Shown piece by piece: positions 25,101-40,100 of a DNA stretch of 64,000 nt. How positions within the stretch are numbered: the stretch's first letter is position 1; every line of letters starts with the position of its first letter. The translations under genes were made by a program, and so were the position numbers. Below the pieces are notes generated by a model, which worked only from the letters and a program-made list of their open reading frames with translations, was not told the origin of the DNA and ran no database searches. The stretch spans positions 55,943,870-56,007,869 of the forward strand of contig CM049307.1 of NCBI GenBank assembly GCA_026874595.1, in the 5' to 3' direction. Source of the stretch: Sipunculus nudus. Lineage: Eukaryota > Annelida > Sipuncula > Golfingiida > Sipunculidae.

Positions 25101-28100
25101 TACTACAAAGGTCATAGAATACACATTTCATACATTTTGTATACAATCACATCAATACAATCTATACAATTTATACAAAACACATATGTACATTGCACAT
25201 ACAATATACATATATTCTTATGGTTGTTACAGAATAGAAAACATTTCCCCTGCTGTTGCATGCAGTATTAGAACTACAAAGGGTAATGTACATTGCACAT
25301 ACAATATACATATATTCTAATGGTCTTTCCAGAACAGAAAATATTTCCCCTGCTGTTGCATGCAGAATAAGAACTACAAAGGGTAATGTCTGTTATATTT
25401 TTTTTCCTTATTTTCCCCCATTTTTCCTAAGCTTACATTTCTAATTTGCTATTATATGCTTAATTTTTTCAATACATCTCCTTACTAAAACTGACTTTTC
25501 TATTCCTTTCTACTATAATATACATCATCCTCATATATTTAGTAATTCTTAGTCTGTTTATTTGACAGTACCTGGCCTGTAGGTCAGCGAGCTCCATGCT
25601 GAGTTGGTCAGCCCGGGTTTCTACTTCAAACTTCTCATGTTCTAGCTGGTTCTTGGCTGCAGTGGATGACTCAGCCTCCTCTGTCACCTGAAGTATCCTG
25701 TTTTCCAGCTCCTCAATAACTACAGACTGTGAAGAATATATAACAATTATATAGTACATGTAAGTATAAAGTAATCACAGGATAAAATGTCATGTGATTA
25801 AGCTAAAGTAACTAGATATTTCTTGGCACCGCAGGTGCCATCGTATCCCTAGACAATTACCCCCCCCCCCCCCCTCCCCCCAGCCTCAGAGAATAGGATC
25901 CCATCTTGAATTCAGATGCAGAGACTGACAGTTGGCAAGCCACCATGGTTTCTTATAATTTCACTTATAATAAAGGCCTTGACCTCAATTAAAAAAAAAC
26001 CACTTGATCTGATAACCTATTTATATGCAAAAGGTGGCACAACCTGTCTCCCATAGAAGACATACCTTTTCAAAATCTTTGATCAGTTGTTTTTTTGTAC
26101 CAATCCATGAATCCCTAATTCAAATATTTAACATTTTGTGTGATTTTCACCAAATATGGAAATATTCAAAGCCGCAATCATAGTACAGGTGATCATCCAA
26201 ATTTATATATACCTGATCCCAAACTCATATCTATGAATATCCATAATATGAAAGAGATCTGTCTTTCAGTTTTTGATTTATGATGCTTACATTACTGTCA
26301 AGTGGCAGCGATAGGGATATTTAAGGCGTCGACTGAACCATCATGAAACCATAGTACCCCCCGAATTTGTCTGGGAATACAATAAAACTCATCCCATAAC
26401 ATATGTCTACATAAATATTTATATTAGGTGAAAGAAATCTGCCCATTAGTTTTTGACTAATAATTGCTTACAGTACTGTTATTAAAATGTGCAAAGCAAG
26501 AATAGGTGGGGCAACCTGTCTTCTGCAGAAGACACAGCAATTCTAGATCTTCAGTCAGTTTGATTTTTGAATTAATCAATGCAATCTTACTAAGAAATTT
26601 AATTTTTTTGTGAAATTCACTGCAGGTGCCATTGTATCCCAACACAATTAATCCCCCCCCCCCCAAGCCTTGAAGAATAGGCCCCAATCTTGAACTCAGA
26701 AGCAAAGACTGACACCTTGCAGACCACCATGGTTCCTTCCATCTATCAACTTAACATTTTTTTATAAGTATGGGAATACCATTTTAGCATTATCACCTGT
26801 GTGACCTTGAAATATACACCACCTGTCTTCTGCAAAAGTCAAAGCTATCCAAGATCTTCAGGAAATTTAATTTTTGGATCATTCCATGTATACCTTACTG
26901 AGATATTAAAGATTTTGTGTGAATTTCACCAAATATGGGAATATTCAAGGTCAAGGCCACTCTCATAGGAAAGGTCATGACCTCAATTTAAGTAAACATC
27001 ATCCCACAACCCATATCTATGTATATGCATAATATAAAAGAAATCTGTCCATTAGTTTTTTTTACTTATAATGCTCACAGTACTGTCAAATGGCAAATAT
27101 TGGGGTATTAAAAGGCATGAAAACAAGTAAAGAATAATAGGTGGTGCCACCAGTTTCTGGAACATGACAACCCTATCTATGATCTTTTATCAACTTGATT
27201 TAAGGATCAATCAATCAGAGGATTTCTTGAGATATTTAAGTTTTTGTGTGATTTTCCAAAAAATTTGACCTAATCAAGGTCAAGGACACTCTCCTAGTAA
27301 AGGTCATAACCTCATTTAAATAGGCATTGTCATCTTACCCATATCTATACATACACCAAGTTTGGTAAAGATCCGTGAAATATTTTTTGAGTTATCACGC
27401 CAACAAGATTTATATGCAGCGGTGGCAGCGGGGGGGGGGGGGGGGACCGTCGTGAAAACATAGTATCCCGACTTTGTCTGGGGATACAATTATTGATAAA
27501 AACATGTTGAGACAATAAAGGTGATGTCTGAAATGTAAAATTAACCATTAAATTTATTTTAAAATTTTCTTTAAAAATGTAGGTTTTAAAGAAATTGTAA
27601 AAAGCAGAAATAAGAAAATTTCTAATGTTGCATCAGAAAATTTGAAATGACTCTAAAGCCGTGATCCAGCAAATTTTCATGCAGAGGAAAAACATGAATG
27701 AGAACTGTTACAAACTTGGGGTGCCTGAAGGTCCTGGACACAGGAGAAAAGCGAGGGCTATTGATCTTTTGCAGCAATGTATGACAGATGAATAGTTTAG
27801 CAAGTATTTCATTGACATGCAAACTCCTTGGTTAAAGTTCAGGTGGCTCAGCTAGTTCAGCTGATTAAGAGATTATCTTATGTACTGTTTCCTATTTCTA
27901 CAAGTCATTAGCTTAAAGGGACATAATCAGGAGCAATATTATGTCTATTCTTTCACACTATCAGTTCAGTTTTGCTTTATATGATAGTTTCCAAGCAAAA
28001 CATCCCTGCACACAATCTCAGTACCTCCCATATGGCTGTTTAACACTTTGTTATGGTTTTACGTTGTGAGTAAACGTCCACCTGTGTCTGTTAACCATAA

Positions 28101-31100
28101 CAAAGCTGCATAACTGGAGGTCTCACTTTGCGCATGTGCGACAGATCCCATACAACAACTGGCCACAAAACAACTTGTCCATACATAGACCTTCATGTCC
28201 TCTGATATATCTCTGCTGGATGGACTTTACGGTACATTCACTGTAGAACCTATCTCAACAGATTTGTGCTATAGGTCCAGGGGCCTCAGCTGAAATGACC
28301 CGCCAAGCACAGTGAGACCCCTAATCAGGTCCTTTACTCAACACAACACAAAATGTTTCAGCCAGCGAGAACATATATTACATTTCTGGGCCCTTTCAGC
28401 CAGGCATCTCCTGATTGGCAGGTCTTGTGGCCTGGGTGATGCATACAGCCCTACACCCTGTGTTTATGTTGATGCCTGTGATTTCACCCAGTCCACTATT
28501 TTTAAGTCACATGTACAGGAGTAAGCCAACAGTTCCAGGGCAATATTTTGGCAGGTACCTATTTATTTCATAGAGAAGACGCTATTTTATGTGTTTATTC
28601 AGCATGCTTTATATGAGATTAGTCCTCTCTAAAAATAATCTCTCTAAAGATTTGCACACCAGCTATAAAGCAAAAATATTTGAATTCACACTTCTTGCAC
28701 AGACTGTGGCCTATCTCAAGTCTGGATGTAAGTTACAGCCACACTGAGCTGTGTCATCATCAATATACAGTCACAGTAAGCTGTACAAGGATCCACACAC
28801 ATATAGAGTCACTGACCGTAGCCGCTGTCTGCTGTTTGTATTCTTCCTCCATCTTCTGTAGCCTCTCATTGGTGTCATCCAGAAGTTCCTGGATGCTGGT
28901 GGTATGCTTCTTCTCCATCTCAAACTTGTCTTGCTCAAAGTCAGCCAAAACATCATGTAGCTGTACAACAATACAACGTTAAGTCAGCCATAACATCATG
29001 TAGCTGTATAACAATACAACATGAAGTCAGCCATAACATCATGTAGCTGTACAACAATACAACATTAAGACAACTTGTTTTAATGATACATAAACATTTG
29101 CAATAATGTTTATAATCTCATGCTTCTAGTTCATTTGAGTTGAATACAAAAGATTCCCAATGAAACCATCCCAACACATGGACTTGCTTTCTCCAGTTGA
29201 CCAGTTTGTTTTTACATTGTTATGGTTCTGTGTATGAGTACACTTAGTCCACCTGTGTTCTTTTATCATGACAGCCTGCATTGCTGTGTATGCTCCAAAA
29301 CTCCCAAATAAGGAATAGAAACATGAAAGAAGAATCACAGAAGAAATATTGGTGGGAAGTTTGAAAAATGATTTGTGAAGTTGCACAAAACAGTCACAAG
29401 ATGGCATGGATGCTGTGTTTATGGTTTGTGCCACTGATTGTGCCGTATGCAAGCTTTTTTTCACTTGTGTACTGGAGTAAGTCAAAGGTTTCAAAATGAA
29501 ACAAGGGACCCATGGGTCACGGCACTCAGCTGATCGTGATTGGACTATAAATGTTTCTCCACTGTGATACTATATAGAGTCGATAAAGCTTATGAATATC
29601 ATGATTATGTTGGGCTATTATAAAGGAATGTAATGTAATATGTGAGTAAATGATAAATGAAATAACCTGACTGATGGATTAATAGAGTCAAATATAGTGG
29701 TTTATTTTTTATTTATTTAGGAGGGGTTGAAAATTGTGATATATTCGAGCAAATATGAATGCAATGACAGCAGTAATAAGCAGTAGTAGAATGATGATAA
29801 GGCTATTTGTTGAAGGATCTAAAGTGTATGGTAGTCTGCAAGCTTTCAATTTGACAGATATGATGTTATGATTAACTATGCTGATGAAGTGATTTATGAA
29901 TTTGTGACTGTATGACACAATATCTCTTTAGTCTTGACAAGGTACATTATTGTGATGCCCACTATGTCTACATATTACACAATATTGACATAATTTCTGG
30001 CATGTACATAGGTACCTATGGACGAATAGTTATACAAAATATTAAAGTATGAATATATCTGATTCATCTTGTTCTTGCTTACTGAGGCTGACTTTGGGAT
30101 GGGGTTCGGAGAAGGGAAAAGTGAGGGCAGCACGAAGGTGGATGTAGAAATATTCTATTGTTATGTTTTTCATTTATATAAGAATATGAAAAGCTAAGAG
30201 GAAAGGAGCCCTCCTACTTGGTTATAGTAAAGTTCTAAATATATGATTGCAAACTAATATTCTGACAAGACTGTCATGAAGAAAAACAGTAAAAGTTTTG
30301 AGATACTGTAATGCATATGAAAATTTACAGATGGACAGGCAAGTGGACAGAATGGACTAAAACCTTTATTTCACTTTCAAGGGAATAATGCATTTAAGTT
30401 TATATATAAGCCTATTTTTTTAAGCATATCCACTTTTTCCATTAAGAAGTTTTTATCTCAATCATTTTTTTTATTTACAGGTTTTATAAATTTTTAATAA
30501 AAAAACCTGAAAATATAAGTTAAAATATTAGAATTGTTGCAAAAGTTGCAATCATTATATATACAGAGTAAAAAACTGAAACTATAAGTTAAAATATTAG
30601 AATAGTCGCAAAAGTTGCAATCATCATATATCCAGAGTGTAGCTCATATTGGGTCATATTATGCATACACATATATTTTATTATTTTAAATCATAAATGT
30701 TTAAACTGAATTTAAAAGAAAATAATGCCACAACATGGCATCTACAAGAATATTCCTTGAATCACTATTAAAAAGTTTTGCACATTGGAGTTTTCAGTAC
30801 ATGCTTAATTTTATTCACCAAAATAAAATAAAAGATTCAGTAAATTTGATAAAATAAAACATCTTTTCAAATAAAGTATACACACTGTTGGTTGAATGAG
30901 GGACAAACAATATCATTGTGCTAATTACTATCCCAGTTTTAATTTATTACTGGAATTAATAGTCAATTTCACACCTGGTGAAGTTTTTACTCCTCTGAAG
31001 TAAGGAATTACTTATCTCATGAACATCCACACTTTCATAGCAATACACCACTTTGTGGACACAATTAAATGTACACTTTAATCATTGTAACCCTGGTGGT

Positions 31101-34100
31101 ACAATACAAAATCTAAAATGTAGCATAGCCTGGAATAAGAATGAATCAAATACAGAAAATAATAACATTCATCTAGTTTATGCACCATCTGGGGGGGGGG
31201 GGGGGGGGGGAGGGAGTGCAGGGCACAGGGGAAGCCTGCTGGTAGTGACCAAGCTGACCCAAGGCAAGCTGCCTGGGGTGGGTTACATAATGCAAGTGAA
31301 GGCTGTACTACTAGGTGGGCTAGAAGTAAACAACACTTGACATGGTGTATGAAAACATGAATAAAAGCTATTCTTTCCAATCAATTTCTTTGAAATTTCA
31401 GATTTTAAAATATTAAATCCTTATGTATATATGCTGTGAAAATTAAATCAACAGTGCCAAAGTTGGACAAAATTTAAGGTATTGATTTTTTATTTATGCT
31501 AATAACTTGAAAAATTTGCAAAATTCAGATCTAATTTTGGGTAATCAATTGAATCTTGATTAAATAAAGTTATATTCCTGAAAAAAAAGTCTCTAGGTTC
31601 AGCAATTCTCATGTTAGGTGAGTAAATATATTTCCTGATTTTTTAAAAAATTGCATTATGTTTTGGCCCATAACTTCAAAATAATACCCAATACTGACCT
31701 AATTTTTGGTAAGTTCATAGAAAATGTATGAAAGAATGTGAATACTATATACGATCAAAAACAGATCAGTGGTTTTGATATTAGGCAGCCTTGAAGTGTA
31801 ACAATGGCTTTTTTTATGGAAAATGAGTTTTTTTCCTTAATATCTCGAAGGAACGAAGTCCTAATGACCCAATTTTCGGTATGGTAGGAGATTTTGGGGA
31901 CATCTAAAATTATGCCAACAGCCTGGGGAGCATAGAGATGTGCACTGAATGACCTACAGTCATCGAAGTGGACTGCTTGACAATGTAAGGGAATACAACA
32001 AGAGCCTCCAAAAAAATTCAATAACTAGCCTAATTTTGCAGCTTTTATTTTCAAATTTCAGATTTGAACAGATTAAATCCTTATGTATACATGCTGTGAA
32101 AATTAAATCCACAGTACTTACAGGAAAAAAATGTGCCGTGGCCAAAGTTGGGCAAAATTTAAGGTACCAATTTTATATTTTTGCCAATATATAAAAAAAT
32201 TTAACAGATTTTGATCTAATTTTTGGTATACAATTAAATTTTGATTAATTAAAGTTGTATTATTGGAAAAAAGTCCCTACCTTTAACACTTTTGGTCTTA
32301 AGTGACCAAATATCTTCCTGATTTTTTTACAAAGTCCATTATGTTTGGGCCCATAACTTTTTTTAATTATATAATACTGACTTAATATCTGGCATGTACA
32401 TAGGAACTATATAGAGGAACATTTATGGTAAATATGAAGAAAACCAGATGAGTGGTTTTGATATTAGGCAGTCCTGAAGTGTGAAAATAGATTTCTAATA
32501 AAAAATTGAGGTTTTTCCTTAATATCTCAAAGGAAGGAAGTCCTACTGACCCAATTTTCGGCATGGTAGGAGATTTTGGGGACATCTAACTGTATGCCGA
32601 ATTTCAGATTCGTAGGTCCAACGGTGTCGAAATGTGCCAGTCTTACGGACGGACATCCAGACGGACAGACGGACGGACGGACAGACAGACGGACGGACGA
32701 CGGACAATGGACCACGACTATAGCTCAGATGACTTATAGTCAGCTGAGCTAAAAATGGTAGATATCGTAAAATGTGAGTCAGAAAACACTACTATATTTC
32801 ATGTATATTTAACAAATCTGGTATGTGAATAGGACCCTTTACTGGAGATGAGTTATACAGAATATACATTTCATTAAATGATAAAAGAAAAGAAGTATCT
32901 GCCACTGATTTCAGTGAACTGATCCAACTTTATGTTTGAAGAGCTCAGCTTGTACGAGTCAACTTGGCCCATCTTTCAATGCCTACATTATTAATGCAGT
33001 CCTGTCAAATAAGCATTTGTGGTTTGACAGCAACTCTGATGGACATGTTGGTAAATTCTAGCTGAGTAACACAACATGTAGTCATGATACATCACCTCAC
33101 TTACCTTCCTATCAAACTGAGCTTGCTGTGAGTTTGTCTCTTCTTCTGCCATTCTCTTCAGTTCCTGGACCTGCTGGTCTCGCTGTGCCTGTACCTGCTG
33201 CAGCTCCTTGCTCAGCATCTGGACTGTAAAGGTCAAAGGTCATATGGAAATATAAAGGTACAGAAATCAAACTCAGAGGATTTTTTTCTCAGTTGTGTAA
33301 TCATATATTTGCCCTGCACTTTTTGGTTCATAAATAATGGCTATATTTTATCGATGTCTTGGCCTCCAAGCTGGGTACCAATTGCCTCAGTCTTGAGCGG
33401 CAATGACCAGTACTTGGTCTCAAGCCAGCTTAGACCAGAACTTGATTGTAGTGGAATTCTAAAACATTGGGTTCGAATGTAAGGTCACTAATGTGTCAAC
33501 TCAGAATGGAATTAAGAAACTGAATCCTTAGGTTGGGTGGACTTTGACTTGGATGGGGGTGAAACTGACTCAGTCTTGGCATTTGAGGCTCAAACACAAC
33601 ACTGTTATATTTATGTGTCTGTATACCTAACAACGACCAATTTACAATTTACTAATAATTTCTTGACAATAAGGATTTCAATCAGATATTTCTTCCACAA
33701 TCACCATTTGTATACATTTGTTACCTTAATTGTAATCAGAGTGGTACAAGACACTTACAGGTAACTCTGAAAGACTCTTTGAGGATTTTAAATTACCAGA
33801 TTGAAGAATGATAATAAGCAATGTAGGGGGTGTCAAGCATCCTAAAAAATACAAGTTCAATGCTTTATTTAATCATGTACTCAAAATTTACTGTTATGCT
33901 ATTACAAAGAACTAAATATGGTGAAAAAGGCTGATTTAGAATTAAACAACTTTTTTCAAGGATTTCAAAGGAAGATTGCTAATTTTAAGGGATTTTCATC
34001 CCAGCATAAACCTACCTTGTTTGTCCAGTTTATCTATGGTCTGTTCCTGTTCCTTTAGTTTTGTTCTGTAGTGAACTTTGAGATCTTCCAGCTCAGTATT

Positions 34101-37100
34101 CTTCCTATCTAATATCTGAAAGAATGGACACAGGAATTAATACAACTATTGTGTTTCACCACCTGCTGTCCACCTGTTTTATGTAGATAATTTTCTTAAA
34201 AGTTTATATTTTTCAATTATTTTCTAGAAAACTGCATATGGAAATGACAACCTAATATGGCAATTAAGAATTTTGTAATAAATCCACACTTTATGTTTCA
34301 CAACTTTTTAGTCTCTGCACAATGATCTGGCAGATATGATGTGCTCCTACATGAGCAGCCATCTTTGTTTTAGATGGTTATATTTTTTAGAGTATTTACA
34401 TGACTCCATCCAATCAGCAGCTGCAAACTGAGGCTGTTTATGCATGTGACCAATGACCTTGACTGCCATAAGTTGGTCTGATACTTTGTCAAATGTAGAC
34501 TGATTTCTCATATATTCAGATAGTTCTGCTTTACTAAAAAAAGGTGTGAGCTAGATACCTTGTTAAAAAATTAGGTTCTTTAATCCTCTGCTCTACACTA
34601 TAATTGTTTCCCTGAAATGTAACTAATAAATATGTTCATAGCAAAAAAGAGGTGGACATGAGGGGATGAAACGGAGTATAACAGCTTAACATTTACTTTT
34701 AAATTTTTACAATAAATTTTTATTTCCTTTTTAGTTTACTAGTTATCCATTTATTTTGAAAACAAAACAAGCAAGGCACTAAATTCATAAAAATCCTTCT
34801 GTATCCTGATAAATGTCTATACATAGACAAACTAAAGATATGCTAGGCTATTTACAGCTTGCACAAATATTCAATAAAAAATCATTTTATAAATTTATCC
34901 TTTTTACTCTAGAGACAGCATACAAATAAAAGATAAAATTCATGTTGCAGTGTACCTTATGTAAAAATTTCAAATCTTTATTTCATCATAATTTAAAAAA
35001 TAATATCTATTAATATGATCTCTTTATCCTTTCCACAATAATTTCTTTACACCTTTATTATAGATTTACATATCAAAAGAAAACTAATCACAATTAAAAA
35101 ATCAGTTGGATAAAGATTAAATAAGCTGGTCACACAATGAGTTCAGTCAATGGTAATATTCCTGCGCTACCAAATGATACAGGAATTATCAAACACTATA
35201 AAGTGTATTAAGTACACAGAGCTGTTTACCAGGTGTATATTTAAATTATGCTGCAATTACAAGATAAACATACAATTCATTTGTATTGTATGAGTATCCA
35301 AAGTCCGAAAATTTAAACTGTAAAATAAATGTATTATTAATATACCTTCTGGACATTGCTGTCATGTTTCTGTTGCAGTTTTAATTTCTCTTCTTGAAAT
35401 TTAGCTTCCACCAACTTTGTTCTCATGTCCGTCTACAAGGCAACACAATGATATATCAGAAAAGGACAATGACTGGTGGTAGTGAAGTTAAATATAATTT
35501 TATTTAGAGCTGCAACAAAAACATGAAAAACATGGTTATGTAGTATACGTTAACCATTCTAAGGTCCAACAAATGTGGTTTTACTGGGCATAATGTAATT
35601 ATCTATTGCATGGAGATGAAACAAATGGCATTGACACAAGCATGGCATCTGCAAGACTTAACACAGTTGAACATAGCAAAGATTAATTGTGTCTGTTTTT
35701 ACTAGACACTGAAGGAAAATCTGTATTAAATGTGCACTTTGTAAATATATCTTTTACCATTCAAAGGAGGCTTGGCCATCATTTTTTACCTCTTTATCCT
35801 GAGATCTAAATGTTGAGGGATCAAATGTTGTGCTGTTGCCTGGAAAAAAATACACCAGCCTGAGTTAATTTGATTTACTTCAGCTAAAGCAAATGTATTA
35901 ATTTGACCATATATCAGAAGAATTGCTCAGATTTTCATTATAGTTTTAATGACCATTACTTCTCTGAACATATGCTCTTCTGACAAAGTTAGATATGTAA
36001 TACATGTATACATTAAGAAATATAAATGATTTACTCTTCATTTAAAAAGAAAATAATGGAAATGAAATTTATGCAAAACTTGCCTACATAATTATCCTTA
36101 AAATAAGGCCAAATAAAAAATAAAGGTATGGTTCTCTGGCACTTTTAAACAAATATCAGTGCGGGGGCAATTAAAAAAAAATTTTTTTGGTATGTTTTGA
36201 TAAAAATGTTATATGATCAGGGGAAAACAAGATAACAGATTTTTTTTCCTAAATAGGCAAACACACTACATAGCATAGGAAATCTTATCAAAATTGTATT
36301 ATTCTATCTTCTTGAAAGATGAAAATCAAATAAAAATTTTTTAAGGGGGGGGGGGGGGGTTAAAATTGATGCAGGTATTGCCTGAGAACCATACCTTTTA
36401 TTTTTTTTGCCTAATCCTCATTTTTATCATTTCAGTTATGTGAATAAGAGGAAACAAGTGCTTAAAACAATACATCTATGTATCTTAGATTAATACTAGT
36501 CATCAATTATCATGAATTAGCATTCATAAGATACCTGATATACACTCAAAAGTACTCTGAACTAGAAAACTGACAGGTCAGTAAGGGCCCCGCAAAAGAT
36601 GCAGTCATTATAAACTGAAGTACTGTAAATTTGGTGTACTTTGGTAGAATGGGCTGATAGAGTGATATTTGAAAATTAAAGAACCTGCAAGACAGCTGAC
36701 ATGTATAAACTGGAAGAAAAGATATAGTAAAGTGAAAATGTTCAAAGCTATTAAAATAATGATATAAAAGAACTGCATGCATTTTTAGTTTCTGTATTTC
36801 TGTACTACCTGTGCCAATTATTCTTGGTTGAAGTCTTGGCTGGGCTGTTTCAAATATTTTTCCAGTTTTTGTATGTTGAATTGGCCTTATTATATGTGAG
36901 GCTTGAGTCTGTACATGAACCTTGTAGTATTAGAGCTGCTGGTTAGTAGTGATAAAATAGTCATTCTCTTGAACTGAGATTCAGCTGTTCTTGGGCTTGG
37001 GTGTGCAGATGCGATATGATGTGTAGAATGGCTACATATGAATATCAAAGTAAATTTGTTGATGGTCACTATAATAGGTCAAAATTCCTTGAGATGTTGG

Positions 37101-40100
37101 AAGTGGAGATAGATTTGTCCAAACATGGTCTAAATGAGAGCCACTGTGGTGCGTTGGCCCAGTGTATCCTTTTCTGGGGAATCTTCAAATTGTCTGTACA
37201 AAATATGCTGTGAAAATATAATGCCGCTGAACACAAGTGACTTGAAAAAGATTCATCCAATTATTGGCCTGCTGAAGAAGACACCAGTAACTGAACACAA
37301 AACTGTGTATTACTTTTTTTTCCTTCTGACCCAAATATCAATAAGCTTCCCCCTTAGTCCATGGGTGATACATCTTATGTTTGAATCCTATCCATCATAT
37401 GTTAGGGGAGTTATTATGCAGAAACCAATTTGATTGTTCATCAAATGCTTTGCAAGTTATTGCATTAACATCTTTTGAGAATTATCGCCTCTGTCAAGGT
37501 CATCCATCTTCGAACTTGACCTAGCCCTTCATCACAAACATTACTGGTGCAAGTTCAGTGAGTGTTAGTCAAATTGTTTGCGAGCTATTTGGTTAACATC
37601 ATCTTAGCATTATCACCTCTGTGACCTTGAAAAACCATCAAGGTCACCCATCTTCAAATATGATGTAGCCCATCAAAATGTCCATCACTGCCATGAGTCT
37701 GGGGACCTTATATGAAATACTTTTTTCGAGTTATTGTGTTAACAATGTGTGTCCTTTTGCATGCATATTTGCTAAGAGAACGCATCCTTACTAGGTGTTC
37801 AGTAATGTTTTTTACCGCAAAACTTACAGAAAAATGGCTGACTATGACCATATATCATGCCTCGTTGCTGTTGACATGAGAACCCGTCCTACTGTTAAGG
37901 TGGAACAAACAATTATGGTTACAATTATGATTACTGCCCTGCTGAAAGAGGGACCAAAAATTTTAAACCAAACTGTGAATAACTTTTTTGACCTTTGACC
38001 TCCAAACCCCAAAATCGATAGGGATCTTCCATAATTGATGGTAAATACATATTTCAGGTTTGAACTCAATCCATCAAACCTAACTGGAGTTATCATCCGG
38101 AAAATAATTTGTGGACGGATGGACGGACGGACAGACAGACGGATGGACGGACAGGTCGATTACTATAGGGCACCCCCTTTTCATGCGGGCTCTAACTATA
38201 GTTTATAATTTAAATGGAAGATAAAACTATTTGGGCAAATTAGCCTGTTTATCTGGGAGAAGTAGCCATGGTTTAGAAGAATAGGCTTACCTGGTGCTGT
38301 TGTTGCAAAAGTTGAATGGCCAATGTCTTTATTCCAATTTAACTAAAATTGGACATAATACTTTAATCAACTCAGTTCGGTTAACCATTATCAGGCTTGT
38401 ATTCAAATGCAAGTGTTTATTTTTGCATTTGCATTTAAATACAAATCTTAGGGTGTTGCAGCATATAAAGAGAAACAACAAACAATCATAGACAGTTAAC
38501 CACTGCAAACAACCTGTTGATTCCAGTGATTTAATGAAAGGTAGATAATTTACAAAATTTGAATACTGTATTGGATTAAATTAACATAAATTAACAACTC
38601 CTATACTTTTATCTAAATCACGGAAATGTTACAAAAGTATTGCACCTTGTTTAGCCTAGTTACCTGTGCAAAATACCTTAACTTAAGGCAAGCTGGACTA
38701 AGTGGATATTTCTTGCTATTTATTCATTTAAATAATGGAAAGTGTCAAAAATCAAATTATACATTAATCTTTAAAAAGATGTACTAACAGAATTAACTAC
38801 ATGACTACCTTTAATACTTACATCTGCTTTATGTGATTTGAAAGGATCTGAAAGAAAAGACACATTTTATTTATACAAGAAATGGCAAGAAATAATACAT
38901 ACTGTTTGATAACTTATACCAGAAAGCAGCTGTAACAATACACAATATGTGAAAGAAATTCTTTATCAATAAATTCCATGACAGATATACAAGGATCCAC
39001 CCCCCCCCCCCCCCCCAAAAAAGGCTCTTATTGTTAAACACAATTAATTAAACTGGACTTTTTAAATGCCTAACATTCTAAAAATTCATCAAAGTGCTTT
39101 GTATTCTCAAAGAAGTAACAATCATATTATGGTGAAAGGCCATAAAAATTTAAAAGATATAGATTTACTGGCCACAAGCTCAAATATCAAGCGTCTGCTG
39201 GAAAAAATAAGCATAACTTTTCAAAGAAAATAAAAGCAAATGATAAAACTTCTCACGCTCCAAATGAAAAAAGTTTCTGATTTAAATTTACGTTATGACA
39301 TATGTTATTTTCCCGCATCCTTTTAATTACTATCCCTCTCTCAATTTAGGTCCTTATCTCTCCTTGATATAAGTTAAAGATACCAACTTTTTTTCTAGTG
39401 GTTGGTGGTTAGCTTTGACAAACTCTAAGTGTGTTAGGGGCAACATAAAAGCGAATAATTAATCATAAAATAATAAAATAGTTTAGGATCAGATCTCAAT
39501 GCCTGTGTTAGATATTTTTTTCTCAAGTTTTTTTTTCAACAGGACTATGTGCTCTCCTGAGTTTAATCCTTGTTTTCTTGAATCTGTAGTATCTTCTATG
39601 TCATATTATACTAACCTGTGTGGTCTTCAGTATCTGAGAGCCAATTTGTCCTCCCATCTCTCCCTGGATCCTGACAAACAAAAAGAAAGTATTCATTATA
39701 AAATCACAAATTTTACATATCCTGTATATCACACAAGGCTTAATGAAATTTTAATTATTTAAAGCTTGGATAATATAACAGCTTGAATGTTTCCTTTTTT
39801 CACTTCCTTGTGTTCCCTGCTGTTCAATTATTATTTAAACTATATATTTTTTTTTGCCATGAAAAACAATATATTTAATATAACAAGAGCAACACATAAC
39901 TGAATGCAACGGTGCATAACCCTAGTTGCATATTTTGTGACCTCTGGCCTCATTAAATATGCAACAGTTTGCTGAGAATGTAATTTAGGTGAGAAACTGT
40001 ATTGGTTAATACTCATCATGAGTTATATGAAAATCCATCAGATTTTTGGTAAGTCAGGGTGGGGCCACCAAAGCGTGGTGACCTCTGACCTAATAAAAAT

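Noticed and set aside
29709-29918. Small membrane-protein-like frame conserved in elements B and C (also 46047-46253)
   Set aside because: The copies are conserved only because the whole 3.2-kb elements are near-identical. Differences in the frame are mostly amino-acid-changing (three against about one silent), so there is no sign of selection for a protein.
38283-38305. Possible 6-nt micro-exon ending at the exon 9 donor
   Set aside because: Using the internal AG would leave phase 0, while exon 10 must be entered in phase 1; the 52-nt exon fits exactly.
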